Source: Mycobacterium sp. HUMS_12744610
GTDB taxonomy: Bacteria; Actinomycetota; Actinomycetes; Mycobacteriales; Mycobacteriaceae
Direction: 5' to 3'
Length of the DNA: 64,000 nucleotides
NCBI RefSeq assembly: GCF_041206865.1
Contig: NZ_JBGEDP010000001.1
Span: 3,906,001 to 3,970,000 of the forward strand
A program made the position numbers and the translations under genes. The notes beneath the pieces are model-generated. The model did no database searches and was not told where the DNA came from. It saw only the letters and a program-made list of their open reading frames with translations. Below are positions 37,755 through 48,356 of the stretch, piece after piece. Position 1 is the first letter of the stretch, and every line of letters begins with the position of its first letter.

Positions 37755-38654
37755 GTGCCGACCAACGAACAGCGACGTGCCACAGCCAAACGCAAATTGG
37801 AGCGGCAGCTCGAGCGCCGCGCGAAGCAGGCCAGAATGCGCCGGATCTTCGTGATCGCCGCCGGCGCGATCGTGGCGGTGGCCGTGATCGCCGGCGTGGC
37901 GTTCGCGGTCATCAACAACCGCCACGACCACCGGGGCACCACCGCCGCACCCGCCACGACGACCACCAGCAGCCCGGCGCAGACGACCACGACCGCGTCC
38001 CCGCAGCCCGGGGCTGTTCCGCCGTTGCCGCCGTTCAAGCCGTCGGCCAGCCTCGGCGCCGACTGCCAGTACCCGGCGACGAAGACGGCGGCCGCCAAGG
38101 ATGTCAAGCCGCCGCGGAGCGGCAAGGTGCCCACCGACCCGGCCCAGGTCAGCGCCAGCATGATGACCAACCAGGGCCCCGTCGGCCTCCTGCTGGCCAA
38201 CAACGAATCACCCTGCACCGTCAACAGTTTCGCCAGCCTGGCTCAGCAGAAGTACTTCGACGGCACCAAGTGCCACCGGCTGACAACCTCGCCGACGCTG
38301 GGCGTCCTGCAATGCGGCGACCCGGCGGGCAAGGGCACCGGCGGCCCCGGCTATCAGTTCGCCAACGAGTACCCCACCGACCAGTACCCGCCGAACGATC
38401 CCAAGCTCGACGAGCCGGTGCTGTATCCGCGCGGCACGCTGGCGATGGCCAACGCCGGGCCGGGCACCAACGGCAGCCAATTCTTCCTGGTCTACAAGGA
38501 CTCCGAGCTGCCGCCCCAGTACACCGTGTTCGGCACGATCCAGTCCGACGGGCTGACCACGCTAGACAAGATCGCCAAGGCCGGCGTCGCCGGCGGCGGC
38601 GAGGACGGGCCGCCGGCCACCGAGGTCACCATCAAGTCGATCATGCTCGACTAG
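37755..38654 (+). CDS. ppiB: Membrane-anchored peptidyl-prolyl cis-trans isomerase (cyclophilin)
   Basis: The frame from GTG 37755 gives 299 residues. A basic N-terminal segment (RRATAKRKLERQLERRAKQARMRR) precedes one transmembrane helix (VIAAGAIVAVAVIAGVAFAVI), then a Thr/Pro-rich linker and a cyclophilin domain (about 130-299) with FASLAQQKYFDG, QCGDPAGKGTGGPGY, LAMANAGPGTNGSQFF and YTVFG. The catalytic domain is therefore outside the membrane, where it could assist folding of exported proteins. It corresponds to Rv2582. Confidence 0.93.
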   Translation: MPTNEQRRATAKRKLERQLERRAKQARMRRIFVIAAGAIVAVAVIAGVAFAVINNRHDHRGTTAAPATTTTSSPAQTTTTASPQPGAVPPLPPFKPSASLGADCQYPATKTAAAKDVKPPRSGKVPTDPAQVSASMMTNQGPVGLLLANNESPCTVNSFASLAQQKYFDGTKCHRLTTSPTLGVLQCGDPAGKGTGGPGYQFANEYPTDQYPPNDPKLDEPVLYPRGTLAMANAGPGTNGSQFFLVYKDSELPPQYTVFGTIQSDGLTTLDKIAKAGVAGGGEDGPPATEVTIKSIMLD

Positions 38655-38664
38655 GGCGCCGGCC

Positions 38665-41052
38665 TCAGGACGCGGACGTCACCCGGTACACGTCGTACAC
38701 ACCCTCGACGTTGCGCACGACGTTGAGCAGGTGCCCCAGATGCTTGGGGTCGCCCATCTCGAAGGTGAACCGGCTGATCGCCACCCGGTCGCCCGACGAG
38801 GTGGTGACCGACGCCGAGAGGATGTTCACCTTCTCGTCGGCCAGCACCCGCGTGATGTCGGAGAGCAACCGGTGCCGGTCGAGCGCCTCGACCTGGATGG
38901 CCACCAAAAACACCGACGACGCCGACGGCGCCCACAGGACCTCGATGATGCGCTCGGACTGCTGCTGCAGCGACGCGGCGTTGGTGCAGTCGGTGCGGTG
39001 CACGCTGACCCCGCCGCCGCGGGTGACGAAGCCCATGATCGCGTCGCCCGGCACCGGGGTGCAGCACTTGGCCAGCTTGGTCAGCACGCCCGGGGCGCCC
39101 GGGACCGAGACGCCGACGTCGTCGTTGCTGCGCGGGCGGCGCAGCATGGTCGCCGGTGTGGACCGTTCGGCGAGGTCCTCTTCGGCCTGGTCGATACCGC
39201 CGAGTTCGGCCAGCAGCCGCTGCATCGCGTGCTTGGCCGATACGTGCCCCTCGCCGATCGCGGTGTAGAGCGCGGACACGTCGGCGTAATGCAACTCGCG
39301 GGCAACCGCCCCCATGGATCCGCCGTTCACCAAGCGTTGCAACGGAAGTCCGCCGCGGCGCACCTCGCGGGCGATGGCCTCCTTGCCGGCCTCCAGGGCT
39401 TCCTCGCGGCGTTCCTTGGCGAACCACTGCCGGATCTTCGCCTTGGCCCGCGGCGACACCACGAACTGCTGCCAATCCCGCGACGGCCCCGCGTTGGGCG
39501 CCTTGGACGTGAAAACCTCGACGACCTCGCCGTTTTCGAGCTTGCGTTCCAGCGCCACAAGTCGCCCGTTGACCCGCGCGCCGATGCAACGGTGACCGAC
39601 CTCCGTGTGCACGGCGTAGGCGAAGTCCACCGGTGTCGACCCCGTCGGCAGCGTGATGACGTCGCCCTTGGGGGTGAAGACGAAGATCTCCTGCACCGCA
39701 AGGTCGTAACGCAACGACTCCAGGAACTCACCCGGGTCCGCGGCCTCACGCTGCCAGTCGAGCAACTGACGCATCCAGGCCATGTCGTCGATCTCGGCGG
39801 CCGCGTGGGGATGCGGAATGCCGTTGCGGCCCTTGGCTTCCTTGTAACGCCAGTGCGCGGCGATGCCGTATTCGGCGGTGCGGTGCATGTCGCGGGTGCG
39901 GATCTGCACCTCCAGCGGCTTGCCCTCCGGGCCCACGACGGTGGTGTGCAACGACTGGTAGACCCCGTAACGCGGCTGGGCGATGTAGTCCTTGAAACGA
40001 CCGGCCATCGGCTGCCACAGCGAATGGACAACGCCCACCGCGGCGTAGCAGTCGCGGATCTCGTCGCACAGGATGCGGATACCGACCAGGTCGTGGATGT
40101 CGTCGAAGTCGCGACCCTTAACGATCATCTTCTGGTAGATCGACCAGTAGTGCTTGGGGCGGCCCTCCACGGTCGCCTTGATCTTCGAGGCGTTGAGCGT
40201 GTTGATGATCTCGGCGCGCACCTTGGCCAGGTAGGTGTCCCGCGACGGCGCGCGCCCGGCGACCAGGCGGACGATCTCCTCGTACTTCTTGGGATGCAGG
40301 ATCGCGAACGACAAGTCTTCCAGCTCCCACTTGACGCTGGCCATACCCAGCCGATGGGCAAGCGGGGCAATCACTTCCAGCGTCTCGCGGGCCTTGCGCG
40401 CCTGCTTCTCCGGCGGCAGGAAGCGCATGGTGCGCATGTTGTGCAACCGGTCGGCGACCTTGATCACCAGCACCCGGGGGTCGCGGGCCATCGCGGTGAT
40501 CATCTTGCGGATGGTCTCGCCCTCGGCGGCGCTGCCCAACACCACCCGGTCCAGCTTGGTCACGCCGTCGACGAGGTGACCGACCTCGTCACCGAACTCC
40601 TCTCTCAAAGCCTCGATCGAGTACCCGGTGTCCTCGACGGTGTCGTGCAACAGCGCGGCCACCAACGTAGTGGTGTCCATGCCCAGCTCGGCCAGGATGT
40701 TGGCGACGGCCAGCGGGTGGGTGATGTAGGGGTCGCCGGAATGCCGGATCTGCGTGGCGTGCCGCTGGTCGGCGACCTCGAAGGCCCGCTGCAGCAGCTG
40801 CATGTTCGCCTTGGGATAGATCTCCCGGTGCACCGCCACCAGCGGTTCCAGCACGGGATTGAGGGTGCTGCGCTGCGCGGTCATCCGTCGGGCCAGCCGG
40901 GCCCGGACCCGGCGGGACGCGCTGCTGCTGGTCTTCGGCGTCTCGCCGGGCGGCTGGGGTGTGCCGCGCGACGATTCGGGAGCGGGATCGTTGCGCAACG
41001 CGTCGTCGGCCGGCGGCGGCACAGTCTGCGCCATGCTCTGGTCGTCCGCCAC
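38665..41052 (-). CDS. relA: Bifunctional (p)ppGpp synthetase/hydrolase
   Basis: The 795-residue protein makes and degrades (p)ppGpp in the stringent response. The N-terminal HD hydrolase domain contains [13 protein letters not shown] and [13 protein letters not shown], and the synthetase domain has the [26 protein letters not shown] region. A TGS domain ([22 protein letters not shown]) and a C-terminal ACT domain follow. GTG 41052 gives a length close to the 790-residue M. tuberculosis Rel; the open frame to 41112 adds 20 arginine- and proline-rich residues. The gene is convergent with ppiB. Unlike in M. tuberculosis, a small T7SS-like group separates it from apt. Confidence 0.96.
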   Translation of the reverse strand: MADDQSMAQTVPPPADDALRNDPAPESSRGTPQPPGETPKTSSSASRRVRARLARRMTAQRSTLNPVLEPLVAVHREIYPKANMQLLQRAFEVADQRHATQIRHSGDPYITHPLAVANILAELGMDTTTLVAALLHDTVEDTGYSIEALREEFGDEVGHLVDGVTKLDRVVLGSAAEGETIRKMITAMARDPRVLVIKVADRLHNMRTMRFLPPEKQARKARETLEVIAPLAHRLGMASVKWELEDLSFAILHPKKYEEIVRLVAGRAPSRDTYLAKVRAEIINTLNASKIKATVEGRPKHYWSIYQKMIVKGRDFDDIHDLVGIRILCDEIRDCYAAVGVVHSLWQPMAGRFKDYIAQPRYGVYQSLHTTVVGPEGKPLEVQIRTRDMHRTAEYGIAAHWRYKEAKGRNGIPHPHAAAEIDDMAWMRQLLDWQREAADPGEFLESLRYDLAVQEIFVFTPKGDVITLPTGSTPVDFAYAVHTEVGHRCIGARVNGRLVALERKLENGEVVEVFTSKAPNAGPSRDWQQFVVSPRAKAKIRQWFAKERREEALEAGKEAIAREVRRGGLPLQRLVNGGSMGAVARELHYADVSALYTAIGEGHVSAKHAMQRLLAELGGIDQAEEDLAERSTPATMLRRPRSNDDVGVSVPGAPGVLTKLAKCCTPVPGDAIMGFVTRGGGVSVHRTDCTNAASLQQQSERIIEVLWAPSASSVFLVAIQVEALDRHRLLSDITRVLADEKVNILSASVTTSSGDRVAISRFTFEMGDPKHLGHLLNVVRNVEGVYDVYRVTSAS

Positions 41053-41152
41053 GTCGGTCACCTCCGACCTTCGAGGATATCGCCTCGGCGGCGCGAACAG
41101 GCTGACTGGCATCCCTGCGCCTGCCCGTTACACGTCGGCGGATGGCGGGCGG

Positions 41153-41460
41153 ATGGCGGAGGACGACCGAGCAAGCGCCAAGCGACTGAAGGTGCTTGCT
41201 TCGGGGTTGCACCAGCTGGCGCCACATGCGCGACGGTCGGCGCGTATGTGGCCGCCGATGCCAGGCCGCCGTCCGTGGTCGGGCCTAGCTGGGCGTCGTC
41301 CGCGGCGATCGCCGGCAGCGCCGCCGCGGCGGCAGGCCAGGACGTAGGGGCAATCGGCAAACACATCGTCACCCGCGGCGCGGACTATGTGGATGCCGCA
41401 AAGGCCTACGCCGCCAACGACCGGGGTAACGCCGAACAGTTGCGTCGGCTGGTGGGCTGA
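41153..41460 (+). pseudogene. EspC-like type VII secretion target (DUF2580), frameshifted
   Basis: From ATG 41153 the frame reads MAEDDRASAKRLKVLASGLHQLA, the usual EspC-like opening. It then leaves the family pattern, which resumes in the adjacent frame as TCATVGAYVAADARPP..ASSAAIAGSAAAAAGQDVGAIGKHIVTRGADYVDAAKAYAANDRGNAEQLRRLVG. One added base near 41221 (GGCGCC to GGCGGCC) would join both into about 103 residues, so a single-base deletion is the likely lesion, or a sequencing error. Its stop shares one base with the next start (TGATG). EspC-type proteins are substrates or partners of ESX secretion systems. Confidence 0.7.
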
Positions 41461-41858
41461 TGATCACCGGAGGCTGGCCGACGCTTTCGGGAGTCGAGGC
41501 CTCCGACTTCGCCTACTTCGGGGCGCTCGCCGGATATCTGGGCAGAATGCGGCCGAACGCCGAGAGCGCGCTGCAGAAGCTGGCCGAGGATGTTCAACGC
41601 CCCGGCGGAGTGTCGTGGGAGGGCGCGGCGGGGGATGCGGCCGCTGGGCGGGCGGCCGCAGACCTCGTGCACGCACGCGAGAGCCTGACCATGAGGATCG
41701 TGGCGAATGTCAATGAAGGCCGTTCAGACGTGCCTGGCGGCGGCCAGAAGGGAGTGATCACTATGTATCCGCTTGAGGGCGGTAGCGGAGTACTTTTACT
41801 CGGAAAGGACTGGACATGGACCCCGCCTTGGGTGAATAAGAATGTTCCCATCAACTAA
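41460..41858 (+). CDS. Small WXG-like protein of a putative T7SS group
   Basis: The 132-residue protein begins MITGGWPTLSGVEASDF and contains GVSWEGAAGDAAAGRAAADL, a WxG turn (SWEG) between two helical regions as in WXG100-like N-terminal domains of ESX substrates. After about residue 95 the sequence changes to VITMYPLEGGSGVLLLGKDWTWTPPWVNKNVPIN, which I do not recognise and which could be a short or truncated effector end. It is translationally coupled to the EspC-like gene and overlaps the next gene by 17 bases. The lower GC of its 3' half fits acquisition. The function is inferred only from these features. Confidence 0.6.
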   Translation: MITGGWPTLSGVEASDFAYFGALAGYLGRMRPNAESALQKLAEDVQRPGGVSWEGAAGDAAAGRAAADLVHARESLTMRIVANVNEGRSDVPGGGQKGVITMYPLEGGSGVLLLGKDWTWTPPWVNKNVPIN

Positions 41859-42339
41859 AGACACCGGCCCGGAGAACGCGTTTGCTGCAGTGGTGCTGCA
41901 TAACTTGCTGGGCTACATCGAAGAGCAGAACGCGAAGGGGTTTAAGCCCTTCCACGTCTCCCACGCCTGGACCCAGGGACCCATGATGTACCTCGTCTAC
42001 TCCGCGCCGCCGTCTGACATCACCAGGGGACTCGTCCGCGACACCAGACGTTCGCTCATCGACCGGGGTCATTGGCCGTCCCAGGACGAGGCGGTGCTGT
42101 ACTACTACCTACTTGATCTCGAGGAGCGGCAGCCATGGGGGTCTCGCCGGAAGACGGGCGAACCGGACACCATCTTGTGGGACGGCTATCCGCTCAACGA
42201 TGATCTCCCACAGCGTCCAGCCGATATTGCCAGTGTGCATCGTTACACACGACCGGCCCAGGTCGCCTCGGTGCAGCGCGACAAAAGTCAGGATCGGCGC
42301 GTCGTCAACGAGCCCCGCCGGTACGCAGATCCGTTCTGA
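41842..42339 (+). CDS. Uncharacterised 165-residue protein following the WXG-like gene
   Basis: I do not recognise this protein. It is acidic and soluble, with no signal or membrane segment. It has an N-terminal helical region (FAAVVLHNLLGYIEEQNAKGF), a central aromatic segment (SHAWTQGPMMYLVYSAPP) and an EAVLYYYLLDLEERQPWG stretch. The start at ATG 41842 lies inside the preceding gene, a sign of coupled expression. Small soluble proteins coded directly after WXG-domain genes are often immunity proteins or chaperones, so either role is possible here; this is inference from position only. Confidence 0.65.
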   Translation: MFPSTKDTGPENAFAAVVLHNLLGYIEEQNAKGFKPFHVSHAWTQGPMMYLVYSAPPSDITRGLVRDTRRSLIDRGHWPSQDEAVLYYYLLDLEERQPWGSRRKTGEPDTILWDGYPLNDDLPQRPADIASVHRYTRPAQVASVQRDKSQDRRVVNEPRRYADPF

Positions 42340-42384
42340 GCTCTGCCGCAACGTGGCAAGTCGTGCGCCGGCCCAACCTAACGG

Positions 42385-42945
42385 CTAAACCCGACTCAGG
42401 CTGTGCACCGGCAGCGGTGCGACGGCCGCGCGACCGCCCAGCGAGCCGAGCTCGACCACCACCCCGGCCCCGGTCACCCGGGCGCCGGCGCGTTCCATCA
42501 ACCGGGCCGCGGCGGCGAGCGTGCCGCCGGTGGCCAGCACGTCGTCGACGAGGAAGACGCTGCGGTCGCGCAGGTTGAGCCCGTCGGCGGGGATTTCGAT
42601 GCAGGCTTCGCCGTACTCCCGGGTGTAGCTCTCGCTGAGCACCGGGGGCGGCAGCTTGCCGCTCTTGCGGATCGCCAGCACGCCGGTCCCCAGCCGGGTG
42701 GCCACGGCCGCCCCCACCAGGAACCCCCTGGAGTCGATGCCCGCGACCAGGTCTGCGCCCGACACCATGCCCGCCAGCGCGTCCGTCACCGCCGCCAGCG
42801 CGGCCCGGTCGGCGAACAGCGGGGTGAGGTCCTTGAACTGCACTCCGGGCTCGGGAAAATCGGCCACCTTGCGGGTGAGCGACGCGATGAGGTCGGCCAG
42901 GGCGGCCTGGGAACCCAGGGCAGCGATCGTACCGGCACGAGTCAC
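42385..42945 (-). CDS. apt: Adenine phosphoribosyltransferase
   Basis: The 186-residue enzyme salvages adenine with PRPP to form AMP. The PRPP-binding motif [14 protein letters not shown] is near residue 130, with the family segments [17 protein letters not shown] and [15 protein letters not shown] upstream. GTG 42945 fits the family length. It follows the solute-binding lipoprotein gene closely (7-base gap), as Rv2584c follows Rv2585c. Confidence 0.94.
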   Translation of the reverse strand: MTRAGTIAALGSQAALADLIASLTRKVADFPEPGVQFKDLTPLFADRAALAAVTDALAGMVSGADLVAGIDSRGFLVGAAVATRLGTGVLAIRKSGKLPPPVLSESYTREYGEACIEIPADGLNLRDRSVFLVDDVLATGGTLAAAARLMERAGARVTGAGVVVELGSLGGRAAVAPLPVHSLSRV

Positions 42946-42952
42946 TGAAACC

Positions 42953-44599
42953 TCATTGCACTAGGGCCCATCGGTCCATGTTCCAGCCCGCGCCCCAGCG
43001 GGTCGGATTCCTGGTCACCGCGTACATCTTCTTCGACCTCAGCAGCGTGCGTTGCTGTCGATAGAGGGGCAGAGTCGGCATGTCCCTCCACAGTACCGGC
43101 GCGGCCTCCCCCACCAGCCTGGCCCGCTCGGCGGGGTCGGCCGACACGGCCAGCGCGCCGATGATGCCGTCGATTTGAGCGTTCGCGAACCCGGACAGGT
43201 TGTTGCCGTTACCGCTGTGCAGGTCGTAGGCGTCCATCGCCGACGACCCGGTCGATCCGCTGCCGCTGGCCCCGCCGGTGCTGGCCAGCAGCACGTCGAT
43301 CTTGCCGTCCCGCAGCGCCTGCGGCCCCGGCGAGTCCAGGGTGACGTTCGTGACGGTGATACCGGCCGCGGCACACGATTTGGTGATCGTCCCGACGGTG
43401 ACCGCCAGCCGCGCGTTGGGTCCGTGGTAGCCGATCCGCACCGTCACGGGTCCGGCCCCGTGCAGCTCGTCGCGGGCGGCGCCGGGATCGGCCCTGCTGA
43501 AGCGCTCGGCATCGGCGCCGGCCTCCCCGCGGGCGACCGCGTCGTCGGTGGCCGGCTCCAGCCGCGAGTTGGCGATCGGCACCCCCGCGTCGCGCGCGAT
43601 CGTGTCGCGCGGCGTGCACAGCGCGAACGCGCGGCGCACGCTGGTCAGCGCTAGCGGCCCCGCCGGCGCGAAGATGAGCTGTTCGATGCCGTCGGACGGC
43701 GAGTCGTCGCGGTCGTAGTCGTCCGGGGTGACCAGCGCCCCGGCCGAACCGGCCGCCACGTCGACCACGTCGACGCTGCGGCTGTTGACCCGATCCTGGA
43801 TGTCGGCGCCCTGCGACCGCACGATCACCCGCTTGGTGATCGCCCGCGGCCCCCACCACCGGTCGTTGGCGACGAGCACCACCGCGCCGCGGTCCAGCAC
43901 CGATTCGATCTTGTACGGCCCCGACGACGGGAAACGGCGGAGATCGAGCCCGGGCTTGAGGTCCCAGATGGTGTTCCACAGCCGTGCGATCTGTTCCACC
44001 ACCGGCTCGTCGTTGTTCAGCAGGGCCGCGGTCACGTCGGTGTGCAACTGGTCGGCGATCACGTGCGACGGCATCATCGAGGTCGCGGTGAACAGCTGCG
44101 TGTAGTCGACGACGCCGCGGTCCGGGGCGAAGGACACGCGCGCCTTCTTCTGACCCGGCTTGCACTCGACGTTGGCGATGTCGACGTAGCCGCCCCGGGT
44201 GGCCGCGTCGAAGCCCGGAAACCGGCCAGACTGGGCCGCCCAGGCCAGGACGAGGTCGTCGCAGGTCACGGGCTTGCCGTCGGAGTAGACGGCCTTGTCG
44301 GCGAGCTGATAGTCGAGCACCAGCGGCGCGCCGTCCACGACCGAGACGGTGCCGAAGTCGTGGTCGGGGACGACCTGCCCGTCCGGCCCGTGGTAACCGA
44401 AGCCGGTGAGGGTGCGAGCGAAGGCCTGGGCGCCGGCCGACGCGGCGCCCACGACGGTGTTGGCGTTGTAGGTCAGCAGCGGTCCGTCGACGACGTAGTC
44501 GACCTGCGAGGCGGCGCTGCCGGAGCATCCGGTGAGGGTGGCTGCCCCCGCCAGCACCGCGGCCAGAGCAACGATCGCCCATCCGCGCCAGCCGGCCAT
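42953..44599 (-). CDS. Solute-binding lipoprotein of the peptide/nickel ABC family (Rv2585c-like)
   Basis: The 548-residue protein has a lipoprotein signal ending LTGCSG, with lipidation expected at Cys25, and the fold pattern of extracellular solute-binding family 5: [27 protein letters not shown] near the N-terminus, [10 protein letters not shown] and a C-terminal [10 protein letters not shown]. Such proteins capture peptides at the outer face of the membrane. No permease genes are adjacent, as with M. tuberculosis Rv2585c, so its partner is unknown. It lies five bases after the secF stop. Confidence 0.9.
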   Translation of the reverse strand: MAGWRGWAIVALAAVLAGAATLTGCSGSAASQVDYVVDGPLLTYNANTVVGAASAGAQAFARTLTGFGYHGPDGQVVPDHDFGTVSVVDGAPLVLDYQLADKAVYSDGKPVTCDDLVLAWAAQSGRFPGFDAATRGGYVDIANVECKPGQKKARVSFAPDRGVVDYTQLFTATSMMPSHVIADQLHTDVTAALLNNDEPVVEQIARLWNTIWDLKPGLDLRRFPSSGPYKIESVLDRGAVVLVANDRWWGPRAITKRVIVRSQGADIQDRVNSRSVDVVDVAAGSAGALVTPDDYDRDDSPSDGIEQLIFAPAGPLALTSVRRAFALCTPRDTIARDAGVPIANSRLEPATDDAVARGEAGADAERFSRADPGAARDELHGAGPVTVRIGYHGPNARLAVTVGTITKSCAAAGITVTNVTLDSPGPQALRDGKIDVLLASTGGASGSGSTGSSAMDAYDLHSGNGNNLSGFANAQIDGIIGALAVSADPAERARLVGEAAPVLWRDMPTLPLYRQQRTLLRSKKMYAVTRNPTRWGAGWNMDRWALVQ

Positions 44600-44604
44600 G
44601 CTGA

Positions 44605-45873
44605 CTACCGCCGGCCGGCGTTTCGCTTGCCGCTCGGACGCCGGGTGCCGGTGGGCCGCACGGGCCGGGCGCCCGGGGCGGGCTTGCTAGGGGCCGGCTT
44701 GCCGGACCCTGCGGCTTCCGTGTCAGCTTCCGTGTCGTCCTGCGCGGGTTCGGTGTCGCCGGCGGATTCCGCCGGCTCGGTCGTCTCGGTGTCGTCCCCG
44801 GCGCCGCCGCGCCGCCTCATGACCCGGCGGGTGTGCGTGCGCACCAGCTCCGTGCGCTCCCGCAGCGTGACCAACAACGGCGTCGCGAAGAAGATCGAGG
44901 AGTACGTGCCGATCACGATGCCGATCAGCTGCACCAGGGCCAGGTCCTTCAGGGTGCCGACCCCCAGCAGCCACACCGCGACCACCATCAGCGACAGCAC
45001 CGGCAGCACGCCGATCAGGCTGGTGTTGATCGAGCGCATGAAGGTCTGGTTGATCGCGAGGTTGGCCAACTCGGCGAAGGTGCGCCGGTTGGTGTGCTGG
45101 AAGCCGTGGGTGTTCTCCTCGACCTTGTCGAACACGATGACGGTGTCGTAGAGCGAGAACCCGAGGATCGTCAGCAGGCCGATGACCGTGGCGGGGGTGA
45201 CCTCGAAACCGACGAGCGAGTACACGCCCGCCGTGACGGTCAGGTCGAAGAACATCGCCGCGATCGCCGACAGCGTCATGTAGCGCTCGTAGCGCACGGT
45301 GATGTAGAGGGCGACCAGCGCCAGGAACACCACCAGCGCGATCAGCGCCTTGTTGGTGATCTGGTCGCCCCAGGTCTCCGACACCGCCGAGTCACTGATG
45401 GCCTGCTTGCTGGGTTTGCCGTCGGCGCCCTTCGGTTGGAAGGCGTCGAACAGCGCGTTGCGCAGCCGGCTGGTCTGGTCGTTGGACAGCGTCTCCGAGC
45501 GGATCTGCACCGTCGCCGCGGCGCCGCTGCCGACGGTCACCACCGACTCGGGGTCCTTGCCGATGGCCTTGCTGAAGACCTCGGCGACCTGAGACGTCTG
45601 CGCCGTGCCTTTCCCACCCGTGGCGGGAAAGGACACCGTCGTCCCGCCGTTGAAGTCGATGCCGAAGGTGAACCCGCGCACCAGGATGCTGACGATCGCC
45701 ACCGCGACGATCGCGCCGCTGATGCCGAACCACAGCCGGCGCCTGCCCACCACCTCGAACGCCCCGGTGCCGGTGTAGAGCCGCGTGACGAAGCTGCGGC
45801 GGGCCGGCCCGGTGAGCTCGACGGCGTCGGTGGACGCCTCGGTCGTTTCGATCTTGTCCCGGGAAGCCATCAC
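44605..45873 (-). CDS. secF: Protein translocase subunit SecF
   Basis: SecF works with SecD in the membrane to drive late steps of Sec export using the proton gradient. The 422-residue protein has six membrane segments, the signature FTFGIDFNGGTTVSF after the first of them, and the conserved GFSLYDTVIVFDKVEEN block. The charged C-terminal tail is rich in Glu, Thr and Pro. It starts one base after the secD stop, so both belong to one transcript with the lipoprotein and apt genes downstream. Confidence 0.96.
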   Translation of the reverse strand: MMASRDKIETTEASTDAVELTGPARRSFVTRLYTGTGAFEVVGRRRLWFGISGAIVAVAIVSILVRGFTFGIDFNGGTTVSFPATGGKGTAQTSQVAEVFSKAIGKDPESVVTVGSGAAATVQIRSETLSNDQTSRLRNALFDAFQPKGADGKPSKQAISDSAVSETWGDQITNKALIALVVFLALVALYITVRYERYMTLSAIAAMFFDLTVTAGVYSLVGFEVTPATVIGLLTILGFSLYDTVIVFDKVEENTHGFQHTNRRTFAELANLAINQTFMRSINTSLIGVLPVLSLMVVAVWLLGVGTLKDLALVQLIGIVIGTYSSIFFATPLLVTLRERTELVRTHTRRVMRRRGGAGDDTETTEPAESAGDTEPAQDDTEADTEAAGSGKPAPSKPAPGARPVRPTGTRRPSGKRNAGRR

Positions 45874-45874
45874 G

Positions 45875-47671
45875 TCACGTCCGTCCCGTCTTCACCTGCG
45901 TGGCGGCCCGGCGTTCACGGGCGACCTGCTGAACGGCGCCCAGGCCGTTGTAGGAGGGCTTGGCCAGCGTCGGCGACTTGGAGGCCAGGTACACCAGCGG
46001 CCAGGTCACCAGGAACACGACCACCAGGTCGAGGATCGTGGTCAGGCCCAACGTGAACGCGAATCCCTTGACCTGGCCGATCGCCAGGAAGTAGAGCACC
46101 GCGGCGGCCAGGAACGTGACGGCATTGCCCGAGACGATCGTCTTGCGGGCCCGCACCCAGCCTCGCGGCACCGCCGACCGGAACGAGCGGCCCTCGCGGA
46201 TCTCGTCTTTGATCCGCTCGAAGAACACCACGAACGAGTCGGCGGTGGTGCCGATACCGATGATCAGACCCGCGATGCCCGCCAGGTCCAGGGTGTAGTT
46301 GATATACCGCCCCAGCAGCACGAGGATCGCGAACACCATTGCGCCGGAGGCGATCAGCGACAACGCCGTCAGCAACCCCAGCACCCGGTAATAGAGCAGC
46401 GAGTACAGCAGCACCAGGATCAGGCCGATGCCACCCGCGATCAGGCCCGCCCGCAGCGAGGTCAGCCCCAGGGTGGCCGACACGGTCTGGGCCTCCGACG
46501 ACTCGAAGGACAGCGGCAGCGACCCGTACTTCAGGACGTTGGCCAGCTGGCGCGCCGTCGAGGCGGTGAACGGAGGGTCGCCACCGGTGATCTGGGTGCG
46601 GCCGCCGGGGATGGCCTCCTGGATCATCGGCGCGCTGACCACCTGGGAGTCCAGCGTGAACGCCGTCTGCGTGCCGATGTGGGACGCGGTGAAGTCGGCC
46701 CACACGCTGGCCGCCCCGGGCTTGAACTGCAGGTCGACGACATAGCCGATGCCGTGCTGGTTCATGCCCGAGGTGGCGTTGGCGATCTGGTCACCGCTGA
46801 TGATCGACGGCGCCAGCAGGTAGGCCGTCTTGTGGTCGGTGGAGCAGGTCACCAGCGGAAGGTTGGGGTCGTCGTTGCCGGCGAGGATGTCGTCCTTGTC
46901 GCAGCGGGTGGCCTCGAACTGCAGGGCGAGGAACTGGATGCCCTGCTTGGTGCTCTGCCGCCACTTCTTCTCCTCGGCGATGCGCTCGGCGAGGTCTTTG
47001 CGCGGGTCCGCCGGCGCGGGCTGCTCCCCCGGCGCGGGCCCTTCGGCGGGGGCACCGGGCGCGGGTGCCGGCGGAGGCGGCGCCGGGCTCGGTGACGGCG
47101 GGTCCTGCGGGTAGGGGCGGGGCTGGGCGCCCGGCGCGGGCGGGGCCGGCGGCGGGTTCGGCCCAGGCGGCTCGGGGGCCGGTTGCCCCGACGGCGCGGG
47201 GGCCGGCTGGCCCGGGGTTCCGGCCGGCGCGCCGTTGTCGCCCTTGGGCTTGGGCTCACCCTGCTGCGGTGGCTTGGGTTCCACGCTCTGCGCCGGCATC
47301 GAGTTGAGCACCGGTCGGATGTACAGCCGTGCGGTCTGCCCCAGGTTGCGGGCCTCGCTGCCGTCCTTCCCCGGGACCGTGATGACCAGGTTGTCGCCGT
47401 CGACGACGACCTCGGAGCCGGAGACGCCCAGCCCGTTGACCCGCGCGCTGATGATCTGCTGTGCCTGCGCCAGGGCCTCCCGGCTGGGGGCCGAGCCGTC
47501 CGGGGTGCGCGCGGTCAGCGTCACGCGCGTGCCGCCCTGCAGGTCGATGCCGAGCTTGGGGGCAGCCCGCTTGTTGCCGGTCAGGAACACCAGCAGGTAA
47601 AGGCCCACGAGCAGGATCAAGAAGACCGACAGGTAGCGGGCAGGGTGCACCGGCGCCGAAGACGATGCCAC
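45875..47671 (-). CDS. secD: Protein translocase subunit SecD
   Basis: The 598-residue protein begins with a membrane helix followed by [13 protein letters not shown], the SecD signature. The periplasmic P1 head is interrupted by a long Pro/Gly/Ala-rich insertion (about residues 135-215). The C-terminal membrane domain has six helices and the [20 protein letters not shown] motif. The proline-rich insert is a known mycobacterial feature in this protein family as I recall. It lies upstream of secF and downstream of yajC. Confidence 0.96.
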   Translation of the reverse strand: MASSSAPVHPARYLSVFLILLVGLYLLVFLTGNKRAAPKLGIDLQGGTRVTLTARTPDGSAPSREALAQAQQIISARVNGLGVSGSEVVVDGDNLVITVPGKDGSEARNLGQTARLYIRPVLNSMPAQSVEPKPPQQGEPKPKGDNGAPAGTPGQPAPAPSGQPAPEPPGPNPPPAPPAPGAQPRPYPQDPPSPSPAPPPPAPAPGAPAEGPAPGEQPAPADPRKDLAERIAEEKKWRQSTKQGIQFLALQFEATRCDKDDILAGNDDPNLPLVTCSTDHKTAYLLAPSIISGDQIANATSGMNQHGIGYVVDLQFKPGAASVWADFTASHIGTQTAFTLDSQVVSAPMIQEAIPGGRTQITGGDPPFTASTARQLANVLKYGSLPLSFESSEAQTVSATLGLTSLRAGLIAGGIGLILVLLYSLLYYRVLGLLTALSLIASGAMVFAILVLLGRYINYTLDLAGIAGLIIGIGTTADSFVVFFERIKDEIREGRSFRSAVPRGWVRARKTIVSGNAVTFLAAAVLYFLAIGQVKGFAFTLGLTTILDLVVVFLVTWPLVYLASKSPTLAKPSYNGLGAVQQVARERRAATQVKTGRT

Positions 47672-47801
47672 GTTCCTTGTGTCTCCTCGAGAATCGGTTT
47701 GTTAGCCAGGACTTCCTTGCCCGGGACAAAGACTACGTGTCAGCCTCCCGTGCACCGCGCAAGCGGTCCGGGTCGCCGCAACCCTTCCCCGGAAATCCTC
47801 C

Positions 47802-48167
47802 TCAGAAATCCTTGCGCAGCCGGCTCTCATCGGCGGCGTCCCCCGGTTTTCCGGGTGCCGGCAGCCGGTCGGCCCCCTCGGCCTCGTCGATGTCGTCGAG
47901 GTCGTCGTCGGTCAGGATTCGGTCGCGGACGGCCAGTTTCATCCACCTGGTCACCACGCCGGGTGCGATCTCGAGGTCGACGGTCTCGTCGGCGATCGCG
48001 ACGATGGTGGCTTCCATGCCCGAGGTGGTGTGCACCCGGTCACCGGCCCGCAGCGACTCCTGCAGGTCGATGGTCGCCTGCATCGCGCGTTTCTGGCGAC
48101 GCGACGCAAAGTACATGAACCCGCCCATGATGAGCAGGAAAGGCAGGAACAGAACCAAACTCTCCAT
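47802..48167 (-). CDS. yajC: Preprotein translocase subunit YajC
   Basis: This is a 121-residue protein with a single N-terminal membrane helix (LVLFLPFLLIMGGFMYFASRR) followed by the small soluble domain with LRAGDRVHTTSGMEATIVAIADETVDLEIAPG, the normal YajC layout. The charged C-terminal tail is acidic. It accompanies SecDF in the translocase. The first gene of the sec operon here, it is divergent from gabT. Confidence 0.94.
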   Translation of the reverse strand: MESLVLFLPFLLIMGGFMYFASRRQKRAMQATIDLQESLRAGDRVHTTSGMEATIVAIADETVDLEIAPGVVTRWMKLAVRDRILTDDDLDDIDEAEGADRLPAPGKPGDAADESRLRKDF

Positions 48168-48356
48168 CGCGGCGCCCGTCTTTCGTCTCGGTGTGTTGAA
48201 CCCGGGTCCAGTCTGCCCTTTTCAGTGCGACCAGCCGCACGCAGGCACTCCTGTGGCCACTCCAGGGGGGCGCTCGGCGGCGGCCCCGCCGCGGCCGCGC
48301 GACCAGATAGGGTGGATTTCGTGGCGTGACGGGCGCGCCGCGGTGAGGAGGAGATT

